DNA of 64,000 nt, taken from assembly GCF_014201825.1 (NCBI RefSeq), contig NZ_JACHFJ010000001.1, positions 186,001-250,000 of the forward strand, written 5' to 3'. This document shows, piece by piece, positions 18,592 through 27,051 of this stretch (within the stretch, counting starts at the first letter, position 1; each line of letters starts with the position of its first letter). Source of the DNA: Acidocella aromatica (GTDB lineage: Bacteria > Pseudomonadota > Alphaproteobacteria > Acetobacterales > Acetobacteraceae). The notes under the pieces were generated by a model, which saw only the letters and a program-made list of their open reading frames with translations, searched no databases and was not told the origin of the DNA. The position numbers and the translations under genes were made by a program.

Positions 18592-19211
18592 AACCGCTGC
18601 TGCTGCTCGTGCATGGCTGGGGGTTCGACGCCAGCTTCTGGGATGGCTTGCGCGCCTGCTTCACGCCCGAGGACACGCTGGCCTGGGATCTCGGCTTTTT
18701 CGGCCAACCCGCGCAGCCCGCGCCGCCGCCGGGTCGAAAGGTGCTGGCGGTTGGCCATTCCCTCGGTCTGCTCTGGCTGCTGCACCAGCGCCCGCTGGGC
18801 TGGGACGGGCTGGCGGGCATCAACGGCTTCACCCGCTTCGCCAAAGCCGGCGATTTCCCCGCCGGCATCTCTCCGCGCGTGCTGGAGCGGATGCTCTCAC
18901 GGCTCGCCACCGCCCCGGCCGAAGTGGTGAGCGAGTTCCGCGCTCGCCAGGGCTGCACCGCGCCGCTTCCCGGCATGCCCAACGCCGAAGCCCTGGCCGC
19001 CGGGCTGCAAGCCCTTGCCGGTTGGGACGCCCGCCCGGCCCTGGTGGATGCCGCGCTCTGCGGACAACAGGACATGCTGGTCTCCGCCGCGATGAGTAAA
19101 GACTGTTTCCCCGAGGATCGGATCATCTGGCATGAGGGCGGGCATCTGCTGCCGCTCGATGCCCCGGACTGGTGCGCCTCCCAGCTTTACGGTCTACTGG
19201 AACGGCTCTGA
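18588..19211 (+). CDS. BioH/BioG-like alpha/beta hydrolase
   Basis: This 207-residue alpha/beta hydrolase has the oxyanion segment LLLVHGWGFDASFWDGL and a nucleophile elbow VGHSLG (Ser near residue 56). A late Asp (near LCGQQDML) and His (WHEGGHLLPLD) complete a triad. Between bioF and bioC, with overlaps on both sides, the likely job is hydrolysis of pimeloyl-ACP methyl ester. This is the role filled by non-homologous-looking enzymes such as BioH, BioG, BioK, BioV or BioJ. It is short for BioH (about 256), so I do not assign one of those names. Confidence 0.8.
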   Translation: MKPLLLLVHGWGFDASFWDGLRACFTPEDTLAWDLGFFGQPAQPAPPPGRKVLAVGHSLGLLWLLHQRPLGWDGLAGINGFTRFAKAGDFPAGISPRVLERMLSRLATAPAEVVSEFRARQGCTAPLPGMPNAEALAAGLQALAGWDARPALVDAALCGQQDMLVSAAMSKDCFPEDRIIWHEGGHLLPLDAPDWCASQLYGLLERL

Positions 19212-19957
19212 TGACCGATAAAACCAGGGTTGCCGCCGCCTTCACCCGCCAAGCCGAGGCTTATGACAGTGTCGCCACCATCCAACGCGAGGTGGCACGG
19301 CGTTTGGCCCAGCGCATCGCCAGCCGCCTGCCCGCTCCTCCCACGCGGATTTTGGAGATCGGCTGCGGCACCGGGCTGCTCAGCGCCGAACTCGCGGCGG
19401 CTTTCCCTCAGGCCCGGCTGCTGCTTACCGACATTTCCCCCGCCATGCTGGAGCGAGCCCACGCCCGGCTGGGCAACCGTGCCGAATACCGGATTCTGGA
19501 TGGAGAACATCCCGAGGGGCTGACGGGCGGCTACGACCTCATCGCCAGCAGCCTCGCCATGCAATGGTTTGCCGATTTGCCCAGTGCACTGGCACGACTC
19601 AGCCACCTGCTGGCCCCAGGCGGGTGGCTTTGCTTTGCCACTCTGGGGGCGGGCAGCTTCGCCGAATGGCGCGCGGCGCATGCGGCGCTTAGCCTGCCCT
19701 GCGGGCTACACGACTATCCCAACGCCGCCGCCTTCCCCTGGCCATCTGGAGTAAAAGGCACAATCGAGGAAGATTTCCTCGCTGAGCGCCATACCTCCGG
19801 CCAAGCCTTTGCGCGGGCGTTGAAAACTTTGGGAGCCGGCGAACCGGCCCAGGGCCATCAACCCCTACCGCCCGGAGCCTTCCGCAAACTGCTGAACGCC
19901 CTGCAAGGCGGTTTTTCGGTGACGTATCATGTGCTGTACGGAGAGCTTCGCACCTGA
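19211..19957 (+). CDS. bioC: Malonyl-ACP O-methyltransferase
   Basis: BioC methylates malonyl-ACP to start the disguised fatty-acid route to pimelate. The 248-residue SAM methyltransferase has motif I ILEIGCGTGLLSAELA and acidic motif II LLTDISPAML. It also has the post-motif LIASSLAMQWF and the BioC-typical N-terminus VAAAFTRQAEAYDSVA. The ATG at 19211 overlaps the upstream stop as TGATG; the extra 13 residues of the longer frame are unlikely. The methyl group it adds would be removed by the preceding hydrolase. Confidence 0.92.
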   Translation: MTDKTRVAAAFTRQAEAYDSVATIQREVARRLAQRIASRLPAPPTRILEIGCGTGLLSAELAAAFPQARLLLTDISPAMLERAHARLGNRAEYRILDGEHPEGLTGGYDLIASSLAMQWFADLPSALARLSHLLAPGGWLCFATLGAGSFAEWRAAHAALSLPCGLHDYPNAAAFPWPSGVKGTIEEDFLAERHTSGQAFARALKTLGAGEPAQGHQPLPPGAFRKLLNALQGGFSVTYHVLYGELRT

Positions 19958-20385
19958 AACCACAGCCCTAGGCTTCGAACGCGGTTCAGGACGAACGCTT
20001 AGGGATACAACGTCATCTAATCCGCTCCACCAACGATTGTCGTGAACATTAAAGATCCACCACATTAGCACCTCTTCCGATGGCGTGGAGTCGTATCCTG
20101 CGCCGTAAGACCGCAAAAGCGGCACATACCTCCGGCAGACGCCAACAAGTGCACCAACAACCACGCAGCAATCAGTTCACGTTTTTTTTACTGTTTGACA
20201 CATCTTGATCATCGTTTGGAAATTACAGCGTTTTTTAGAGGAGTATCTGCATCCTCGCAAAAGCTTGTTCTGATTTTCTCTTTTTTTGGACGATCCGCCC
20301 TAGGAATGTTGTATGCAACTAGTCTAAAGCTATCAGGCTTCCGTATTATTAACTGGCTGTCATCTTGTGTGTGGGGACCTGAAGA
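19958..20385 (+). other. Intergenic region upstream of the Hint-domain gene
   Basis: These 428 bases hold no convincing gene. The left 200 bases are mixed in composition. The right part (20180-20385) is markedly A/T-rich with several T runs, and probably contains the promoter of the surface-protein gene. The weak Shine-Dalgarno ctgaag directly precedes its ATG. I see no clear repeat or terminator hairpin. Confidence 0.5.
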
Positions 20386-23382
20386 ATGTCTGATACGTGG
20401 AAGGGCTCGTCCACCTCTTGGTTCACCAAGAACAATTGGAGCGGAGGCGTTCCGACCAATTCGGCCAACGGCACCCAATCGGTAGTCATTTCCGGCACCA
20501 CAACCAACCAGCCGGTTATTTCCCCCACCGCGAGCGGCGCTGCGGACATTTACGTGGCGCAGACGCTCACCGTCGACAGCACCACCTACACCGTGCTGCT
20601 GGAAACCCAGATTGCCGGCCAGCTCATTACCCTGAGCAATGGCGCGAACTTGACCATTCAGGGCATCGCCATGGGCGTGTTCTACGGCAATACCGGCACC
20701 ACCCCGACCGGGGCCACCATGACCGGGCTGCACGGTGCGCTCTCCGCCACGCCGAGCTACGACTCCCACCTACAGCTCATCGCGCGGGGCACGGACACAC
20801 TGACCGTCGATACCGTCAACGAGAATTTCGGCCTTATCACCATCGGCTCCGGCGACAAGCTGACCATCTCCAACATCACCACCGGCGGCAACCAGCAGGC
20901 GCCGCACGGGCTGATCAATTACGGGCTGATCACCATCGCCTCTGGCGGTGAACTCGACATCACCTCCACCAACGGCTCCTCCGGTACCGTCGCCAATTTC
21001 TACAATGCGGGCTGGATCGTCGATAACGGCGGCACGCTGAACATCGCATCCTCGGTGCTCGACGGCGCCAACACCGCCTCCAGCGCCACCTCCATCGATG
21101 GCTATATCGTGCTCGAGGGCGGAGCCAACGCCATACTGGCCAGCACGATCACCTCCCGTGAGGAAGTGCTGTTCGCTGACACGTCCTCGAACACGCTGCA
21201 AATCGCCGCGGGCACGCTGTTCGCGGGCACGGTGGCGGGCTTCGGCGCTACCGACACCATCATTGTCAACGGCTTCACCGGCACGTCCAACGCCACGCTG
21301 GTCAGCAGCGGCACGACGACTAAGCTGGTCACCTCCAATGGCACAGTGCAAACCACCATTACCCTGGCTGGCACGCTAAGCGGGGGGCTGGCCGTCGGCA
21401 CCAATTCCTCCACTGGGCAGGAATTCATTCTGCTCGGTGGCTCCACGCTCACCAGCTCGACGATCGCCAGCGGCACCACCTTCGGCAACGGCACCGTTTC
21501 CCTGGGTGGCACCAGCGTGCCCGCCATCACCCTCAGCGGCACTGCGGGCATCAGCGGCTCCGGCACAGACGTGAAGGTGAACTCCAGCCTCACCGGTAAC
21601 GGCACGCTGTTCATCGACAACAGCGCCACCCTGGCGCTTGGCAACACCGCCGGAACGGATGCGGGCATCACCGTGCTGTTTGGCACGCATGGGTCCGCCA
21701 CCGCCCCCAACACGCTGATCCTGAACGACAACCCATCCGGCTTTGGCGGTAAGATCAATAATTTTGGGGTAAATGACGAGATCATCGTCGGCTCCAACGT
21801 GCTGGCCCAGCCGACCGCGGGCCAGGGCCTCGTGCTCAGCTACAGCAGCGCGACTGGCGTGCTGACGGTGACCGATACCCTGAGTTCCACCGGCAGCGCC
21901 GTCAGCAGCACGCAGCTCACCATCGCGGGCACGGCAGCGGGTGCGCTCTCCACCGCCTCCTTCGTGGCGCTGGAAGGTAGCTCGGGCATCGATATCGAAC
22001 TCGCCCCCACCACGGCCACCAACTTCACCTTCTCCACCTCCGGCATCGGCAGTTTCGAGCAGGCTAGCAACTTCACCGGCGGCACCGCGCCTGGCGACAT
22101 CATCACCAGCCTTGAAACGGTGAGCATCACCGCAGGGACCGCCTCCATCTCCTCGGGCGGGGTGAGCGAGAACGGGATCATCACCGTTGCCAGCGGCGCA
22201 GCCTTCTACGATGCTGGCTCGCTCTCCGGCACCGGCACGCTCGCCGTCGGCGCGGGCGGCAGCGCAACTCTGTCGGGCACCACCACGCTGGGCAGCATCT
22301 TTGATGCCGGCACGCTGGTACTCGGAGGTAACGATGCCGCGGCGATTACCATCGCCTCCGGCGCGCAAGCCACCATCTCCTCCGGCTTCAGCGACACAGT
22401 TGCCATTACAGGCGCCGGTACGCTGACCGTGAACAGCGGCGTCACAGCCACCCTGGCCGCGGGCTCCAGCGTTGCCACGGTCATCGATGCCGGCACGATT
22501 GACCTCGCCGGCGTCACGGGCGGCGTCATCTTCTTGAACGGCAATAATGCCGACAGCGTGGTGGATTTCTCCGGTACGGATGTCACAGGCCATGTGCTGA
22601 ATACGACTCTCTCGGATTTTGGCACCCACGACACGATTATCCTTGGCTCCAGCAATTTCAGCCTGAGCGGCACCACCGATCAGCTGACGGATAGCTACAA
22701 TAACGGCACGCTGGTGGTAACGGACGAGACTAACGGCGAAACGGTCACGATCGATGTCAGCTTGGCCGCTGGAGTTTCTCCGAACTCGATTGCCATGGAA
22801 GACTCCACCGGTCAGTTGGTCATCCATCTCTGCTTCTACCCCGGCACACGTATCGCCACGCCGGAGGGCGAGATGGCTGTCGAGGCGCTACAGGCGGGTG
22901 ATCTGGTGGTGACCGCCAACGGTACCAAGCCGGTGCGCTGGGTCGGCCAGAGCCATGTGCATACCCGCTTCGCCGATCCCCTCCGCAGCCTGCCCATCCG
23001 CATCAAGGCCGGGGCGCTGGGCGACAGTCTGCCGGTGCGCGACCTGCTGCTCTCGCCGGATCACGCGGTGTTTATCGATGGCATCCTGGTCCAGGCCAGC
23101 GCCCTGGTGAATGGCACCAGCATCGTGCGTGAGTACGACGCTCCCGAGCAGTTCACCTACTACCATGTGGAGTTGGAGACCCATGAGCTGCTGCTGGCCG
23201 AAGGTGCACTAGCGGAAAGCTTCGTCGACAATGTGGATCGCATGCACTTCCACAACTGGGATGAGCGCAAGGCTCCGGCCGAGGCGATCGTGGAAATGGA
23301 TTACCCGCGCGCCAAGTCGGCCCGCCAGGTGCCCATGGCCATCCGTCAGCGCCTTGGCGGCAACGCCGTAAACGCGGCCTAA
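20386..23382 (+). CDS. Large repetitive surface protein with C-terminal Hint domain
   Basis: A 998-residue protein. Residues 1 to about 800 are a low-complexity Gly/Ser/Thr/Asn-rich array of short beta-helix-like segments (LSGTGTLAVGAGG, SATLSGTTTLGSIFDAGTLV and similar), as in autotransporter passengers and adhesins. From about residue 820 comes a Hint-type module: CFYPGTRIATPEGEMAVEAL, GDLVVTANG, LLSPDHAVFIDG and later HVELETHELLLAEG. Hint_2 domains of this kind occur in many Acetobacteraceae and Rhodobacterales surface proteins. There is no Sec signal peptide and no C-terminal barrel, so type I or another route is possible. Self-cleavage before the Cys is plausible but untested. Confidence 0.85.
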   Translation: MSDTWKGSSTSWFTKNNWSGGVPTNSANGTQSVVISGTTTNQPVISPTASGAADIYVAQTLTVDSTTYTVLLETQIAGQLITLSNGANLTIQGIAMGVFYGNTGTTPTGATMTGLHGALSATPSYDSHLQLIARGTDTLTVDTVNENFGLITIGSGDKLTISNITTGGNQQAPHGLINYGLITIASGGELDITSTNGSSGTVANFYNAGWIVDNGGTLNIASSVLDGANTASSATSIDGYIVLEGGANAILASTITSREEVLFADTSSNTLQIAAGTLFAGTVAGFGATDTIIVNGFTGTSNATLVSSGTTTKLVTSNGTVQTTITLAGTLSGGLAVGTNSSTGQEFILLGGSTLTSSTIASGTTFGNGTVSLGGTSVPAITLSGTAGISGSGTDVKVNSSLTGNGTLFIDNSATLALGNTAGTDAGITVLFGTHGSATAPNTLILNDNPSGFGGKINNFGVNDEIIVGSNVLAQPTAGQGLVLSYSSATGVLTVTDTLSSTGSAVSSTQLTIAGTAAGALSTASFVALEGSSGIDIELAPTTATNFTFSTSGIGSFEQASNFTGGTAPGDIITSLETVSITAGTASISSGGVSENGIITVASGAAFYDAGSLSGTGTLAVGAGGSATLSGTTTLGSIFDAGTLVLGGNDAAAITIASGAQATISSGFSDTVAITGAGTLTVNSGVTATLAAGSSVATVIDAGTIDLAGVTGGVIFLNGNNADSVVDFSGTDVTGHVLNTTLSDFGTHDTIILGSSNFSLSGTTDQLTDSYNNGTLVVTDETNGETVTIDVSLAAGVSPNSIAMEDSTGQLVIHLCFYPGTRIATPEGEMAVEALQAGDLVVTANGTKPVRWVGQSHVHTRFADPLRSLPIRIKAGALGDSLPVRDLLLSPDHAVFIDGILVQASALVNGTSIVREYDAPEQFTYYHVELETHELLLAEGALAESFVDNVDRMHFHNWDERKAPAEAIVEMDYPRAKSARQVPMAIRQRLGGNAVNAA

Positions 23383-23401
23383 GCTGGACTCATAACCAAA
23401 T

Positions 23402-23436
23402 AAAAACGGGGCAGGTTCACCACCTGCCCCGTTTTT
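23402..23436. terminator. Bidirectional intrinsic terminator
   Basis: A 15-bp perfect stem reads AAAAACGGGGCAGGT with its complement around a five-base loop. A-tract and T-tract on the two arms make it functional on both strands. It lies between the convergent Hint-protein and lrp genes. Confidence 0.93.
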
Positions 23437-23443
23437 ATGTCCA

Positions 23444-23905
23444 TTACAGCGGCAGCATCGCCGTGCGCTTTACGGTGCGCAGCGTCATGGTGGACTGCAC
23501 CCGCCTTATGCCCGGCAGGCGGGTCAGCACCTCGGAATGCAGGCGCTCCAGATCCTCCGAATCCTTATAGACGACCCTGAGGAGGTAATCGGCCTGCCCG
23601 GCCAAAAGGTAGCACTCCTGCACTTGCGGGATCAGCTTGATCCGCGCCTCGAAGGCGTCGAGCTGCTTACGGTCCTGCCCGTCGAGCGTGAGAAACACAT
23701 AGGCCGTACCCGGATAGCCCACCATTTTCTGGTCCAGCACCAAATGCGTGCCCGCCACCAACTCCCCCGCCATGAGCAGATGCAGCCGCCGCAGACAGGC
23801 TGAGGGCGAGAGGTTTACCTTGGCCGCCAGCTCGGCATTGCTTAGCCGTCCGTCCTGCTGCAAAGCGTTGAGAATCTTGATATCGGTGTCATCTAGGGCG
23901 GGCAT
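23444..23905 (-). CDS. Lrp/AsnC-family regulator, probably of ald
   Basis: A 153-residue full-length Lrp-type protein. The N-terminal helix-turn-helix is DIKILNALQQDGRLSNAELA followed by KVNLSPSACLRRLHLL. The C-terminal effector domain contains CYLLAGQADYLLRVVYKD. It is divergent from alanine dehydrogenase with a 152-base A/T-rich gap. Local Lrp proteins are known to activate adjacent ald genes in response to alanine in several proteobacteria and actinobacteria, so that role is a reasonable inference. Confidence 0.9.
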   Translation of the reverse strand: MPALDDTDIKILNALQQDGRLSNAELAAKVNLSPSACLRRLHLLMAGELVAGTHLVLDQKMVGYPGTAYVFLTLDGQDRKQLDAFEARIKLIPQVQECYLLAGQADYLLRVVYKDSEDLERLHSEVLTRLPGIRRVQSTMTLRTVKRTAMLPL

Positions 23906-24057
23906 GATATTTTCTTCGAACTATTCTTGAATAACTCGAATATTCAGCCAATTTCTAATGATACTCCACCCATAAATCGTAAAAAATTACGCAAGACTAG
24001 CATTATCCTTCAATCATTGGCCGTTGCGGCCAGCACCAAACCAGAAGGACAGAAAAA

Positions 24058-25176
24058 ATGCGTATAGGCGTACCCAAGGAAATCAAGGACCGTGAAGACC
24101 GCGTGGGCATGGTGCCCGGCGCGGTGCATGAGCTGGTGAGCAAAGGCCATGAGGTCTTGGTGGAGCACAACGCTGGCAAGAATATTGGCTTCACCGACGC
24201 TGATTACATCGCCGCCGGCGCCAAAATCGCAGCTGACGCCGACGCCGTGTGGAAGGCTGCCGAGATGATCGTGAAGGTGAAGGAGCCGCTGGCCGTGGAG
24301 CGCAAGAAGCTGCGCGCCGACCAGCTTCTGTTCACCTACCTGCACTTGGCCCCGGACCCGGAGCAGGCCAAGGACCTGATGGCCTCCGGCGCCACTTGCA
24401 TCGCCTATGAGACCGTGACCAGCCCCACCGGCACCCTGCCACTGCTGCAACCCATGTCCGAGGTCGCGGGCCGCATGTCCGTGCAGGTTGGCGCGCAGTA
24501 TCTTGAGAACGCCTATGGCGGCCCTGGCATCCTGCTGGGCGGCGTGGCGGGCGTACACCCGGCCAATGTCGTGATCCTGGGTGCGGGGGTTGCCGGTACC
24601 AACGCCACGCTGATGGCCGCTGGTCTGGGCGCTGATGTCACCGTGGTCGACCGCTCGCCGGATGCTCTGCGCCGGATCATCGCCAGCTTCGGCACTCGCG
24701 TGAAGACCGCCTACTCCACCCGCAACACCGTGGCCGCGCTGGTGGCGCAGGCCGATCTGGTCATCGGCACCGTGCTGATCCCTGGCGCCGCCGCGCCCAA
24801 GCTCATCACCCGCGAAATGCTGAAGACCATGCGTCCCGGGTCCGTGATCGTGGACGTGGCCATCGACCAGGGCGGCTGCACCGAGACCTCCAAGGCCACC
24901 ACCCACACCAACCCCACCTATGTGGTGGACGGCGTGACGCATTACTGCGTGGCCAATATGCCGGGTGGGGTGGCGCGCACCTCCACCTTCGCGCTGAACA
25001 ACGCCACCCTGCCCTATATCGTGGCGCTGGCGGATAAGGGGTGGAAGCAGGCCTTGGCTGAAGACAAGCACCTGCGGGACGGTCTGAACGTGCAGGGCGG
25101 CGCCATTACCTACAAGGCCGTGGCTGACGCCCTGGACCTGCCGCTGCGCAGCCTGGAAACCGCGCTCGCCGCCTGA
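24058..25176 (+). CDS. ald: Alanine dehydrogenase
   Basis: NAD-dependent oxidative deamination of L-alanine to pyruvate and ammonium. The 372 residues begin MRIGVPKEIKDREDRVGMVP. They include the substrate lysine in IVKVKEPLAVE, the catalytic His in LFTYLHLAPDPEQ, the Rossmann motif VILGAGVAGTNATLMAAGLG and the Asp in VIVDVAIDQGG. Family length is about 370. It sits opposite an Lrp regulator and is probably induced when alanine is used as a carbon or nitrogen source. Confidence 0.96.
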   Translation: MRIGVPKEIKDREDRVGMVPGAVHELVSKGHEVLVEHNAGKNIGFTDADYIAAGAKIAADADAVWKAAEMIVKVKEPLAVERKKLRADQLLFTYLHLAPDPEQAKDLMASGATCIAYETVTSPTGTLPLLQPMSEVAGRMSVQVGAQYLENAYGGPGILLGGVAGVHPANVVILGAGVAGTNATLMAAGLGADVTVVDRSPDALRRIIASFGTRVKTAYSTRNTVAALVAQADLVIGTVLIPGAAAPKLITREMLKTMRPGSVIVDVAIDQGGCTETSKATTHTNPTYVVDGVTHYCVANMPGGVARTSTFALNNATLPYIVALADKGWKQALAEDKHLRDGLNVQGGAITYKAVADALDLPLRSLETALAA

Positions 25177-25221
25177 ACCAAATGCATCCGGGCCGCATAG
25201 CGCGGCCCGGATCGATTGCAC

Positions 25222-26694
25222 TTAAAAGAGGTTGAAGCGCGTCGGGAGTTCGACGAGGATTTTCGCCGCCGGGGCATAAGGCCCGACACCGATCCCCACA
25301 CCGATATTCAGATTGGTCATCGGGGTAATCGCATAGCCCAGGCCGAAATTGAACGTACCGAAATCATAGGCCGAACCAGCGATCTGCCGCCCGCCAGCCG
25401 AGGACGCGAATACATGCTCTTCCTGGTAGCTGAAGGTCATGGAGGCCTTGTCATTCAGCGCGAAGCCGATGCCAAACGTACCCGCCACCGCCTGGCCCGG
25501 CTTCAGATATTCATGCACCGCCGGACCGCCGCCGGGATTGGGGATATCAAAATGGCTTCCGAAGCTCTGGACGAATTGCAGATTTCCAAACAGCACGCCA
25601 GGTGCCGTGGCATAGAACACCGTCAGGCTTGGCTCCAATGAATAGAAGCCCGTGCCGGTGGGCAGCTTCTTCGGCACGCCCAGCAAAAGCTGGTCGCTGG
25701 CGGTCTGGTTGGTGCTCGCCGAGCTGTAGATCGGAACATCATACGGGCTTTGGCCCGTGGCGGTCTTGAACATCAAATTGCCGACAAAGACCGGCCAGCC
25801 ATTATCGCCGCTGTTGAACTGATACGAGGCGCCTAATTGAATATCGCCGATATCGCCATTGGTTTGGCTGGTGTGTACAGGTATGGCGTTGGGACCGGCG
25901 GCCTGTGCCGTCATCGATCCGAACGCACCGACAACGGGAATCTTCAGGTTAATCTCGAGATTGTCCGTCACGCCATAACGCGCCGTTAGCGCTGCCGTCA
26001 GAAAGCGCTGATCCACACGAGAGATGTAGATATTACCGAAGGTAATTCCTGGGATAATGGTGAACCCATTCAGGTTGAGCTGGTTCTGGGTCCAGTAATC
26101 ATATTCCACCGAAGGATCAAGCAGCAACTGGCCTTTTGGCGTCAATACCCCGCCCGTGCCGGAAAGCACTGTGGAGGATTGAAGGATGACCTTTGTCTGC
26201 TGGTCCTGATTCTCCTGCTGCGCCTGTTGCTGCTCAGCGCCAACAGGTTGTGTGGGCGCCTGGGCTGGCTGATCTGTAGCCGGCGCAGGGGCGGTATATT
26301 CCGTGGTATCTGCTGGAACTTTTACCTTAGTCTTACTGACCTCACCCGCTCCACGCAGATTGGACATCTCATTGTCCAGCAATTGCTGCTGGCGATTCAG
26401 CTCCAGAGATTGCTGCTCTAGCTGTAACTCTTCCTGATTCAGCTTTGCCTGCTGCGCCGCGATAGACGCCGCAAGTGTCGTTATCTTGTCCTGCACTGAT
26501 TCCGCATGGCTTGGGCCAGCCATCGCCAACGCCATTGCAAAAGACATCGAAAATACAGAAACCGCGGGTACGCATAATCTATCCCACGGCAGATCTGGCG
26601 AGATCACGCCGCACACCGCGCCAGAAAAAGATTGCTGTTTGAAGTCTCCCGAATCCATGTGACAGCCCGAAAAAACGCTTGAACGCCGAGGCAT
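25222..26694 (-). CDS. FapF-like outer membrane barrel with N-terminal coiled coil
   Basis: A 490-residue exported protein with an unusually long N-terminus and a signal peptide ending near PSHA/ESV (residue 64). A Gln/Leu/Glu heptad coiled coil covers about 65-112. A double-glycine-like motif (L105, E109, M110, L113, G115, A116) is followed by a Pro/Gln linker. From about 170 there is a beta-barrel (GVLTPKGQLLLDPSVEY, ITFGNIYISRVDQ, ARYGVTDNLEINLKIPV) ending in phenylalanine. Coiled coil plus barrel next to a C39 peptidase matches FapF, the secretion pore of Pseudomonas functional amyloid; homology is inferred from architecture. The ATG at 26694 follows aaagggag. It is divergent from the amyloid-like genes. 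Confidence 0.72.
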   Translation of the reverse strand: MPRRSSVFSGCHMDSGDFKQQSFSGAVCGVISPDLPWDRLCVPAVSVFSMSFAMALAMAGPSHAESVQDKITTLAASIAAQQAKLNQEELQLEQQSLELNRQQQLLDNEMSNLRGAGEVSKTKVKVPADTTEYTAPAPATDQPAQAPTQPVGAEQQQAQQENQDQQTKVILQSSTVLSGTGGVLTPKGQLLLDPSVEYDYWTQNQLNLNGFTIIPGITFGNIYISRVDQRFLTAALTARYGVTDNLEINLKIPVVGAFGSMTAQAAGPNAIPVHTSQTNGDIGDIQLGASYQFNSGDNGWPVFVGNLMFKTATGQSPYDVPIYSSASTNQTASDQLLLGVPKKLPTGTGFYSLEPSLTVFYATAPGVLFGNLQFVQSFGSHFDIPNPGGGPAVHEYLKPGQAVAGTFGIGFALNDKASMTFSYQEEHVFASSAGGRQIAGSAYDFGTFNFGLGYAITPMTNLNIGVGIGVGPYAPAAKILVELPTRFNLF

Positions 26695-26852
26695 GGCAAG
26701 CTCCCTTTTTTCTTACTATGGATCACCGTAACTCAGTTTGTAAACGAGTTTATGTTTCTTTACCGTATTTTATTCTTTATCAAGCCCACGATGTATCTTC
26801 CAGACTGTTTCCGCGTTACGCGTGTTACAGTCAAAAGTTACAACTTTAACAG

Positions 26853-26879
26853 TTGCTGCATACGCAAAAAATGCAGCGA
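26853..26879. promoter_or_regulatory. Inverted repeat, candidate activator site
   Basis: TTGCTGCAT, nine bases, ATGCAGCGA: a dyad matching at eight of nine positions. Its centre lies about 90 bases upstream of the sigma-54 -24 element. That spacing is normal for an upstream activating sequence bound by a sigma-54 enhancer-binding protein, here plausibly the one encoded at 29970-31025. It sits in the otherwise A/T-rich 357-base divergent region (26695-27051). Confidence 0.45.
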
Positions 26880-26953
26880 TTCAGGTTGAATACAAACACA
26901 CAACACAATGAATTAGCTTATTTTTTTCATAAAATTATCTGAAGAACAAACTC

Positions 26954-26969
26954 TGGCACACGGCTTGCT
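26954..26969 (+). promoter_or_regulatory. Sigma-54 (-24/-12) promoter
   Basis: TGGCACA-CGGC-TTGCT matches the RpoN consensus TGGCACG-N4-TTGCW at all but one position, with the GG and GC elements at the required spacing. Transcription would start near 26980, about 70 bases before the first amyloid-like gene. I found no equivalent match on the other strand for the FapF-like gene. Confidence 0.82.
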
Positions 26970-27051
26970 GTAGTTCTTGCGTGATCGTGTTGCAGCATCA
27001 ACCGTCATGCGAAGCCAATCAAACTCACCTAATTAAACGAGGAGGACTATC

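Noticed and set aside
19865-20164. A 99-codon minus-strand Trp-rich frame downstream of bioC
   Set aside because: It overlaps the bioC 3' end, has no Shine-Dalgarno and no recognisable domain.
21376-22827. A 483-codon minus-strand frame inside the Hint-protein gene
   Set aside because: Composition mirrors the repetitive opposite strand; no domain or Shine-Dalgarno supports it.
26695-26950. A second sigma-54 promoter facing the FapF-like gene
   Set aside because: No minus-strand GG-N10-GC element with consensus flanks is visible, although another promoter type may be present.
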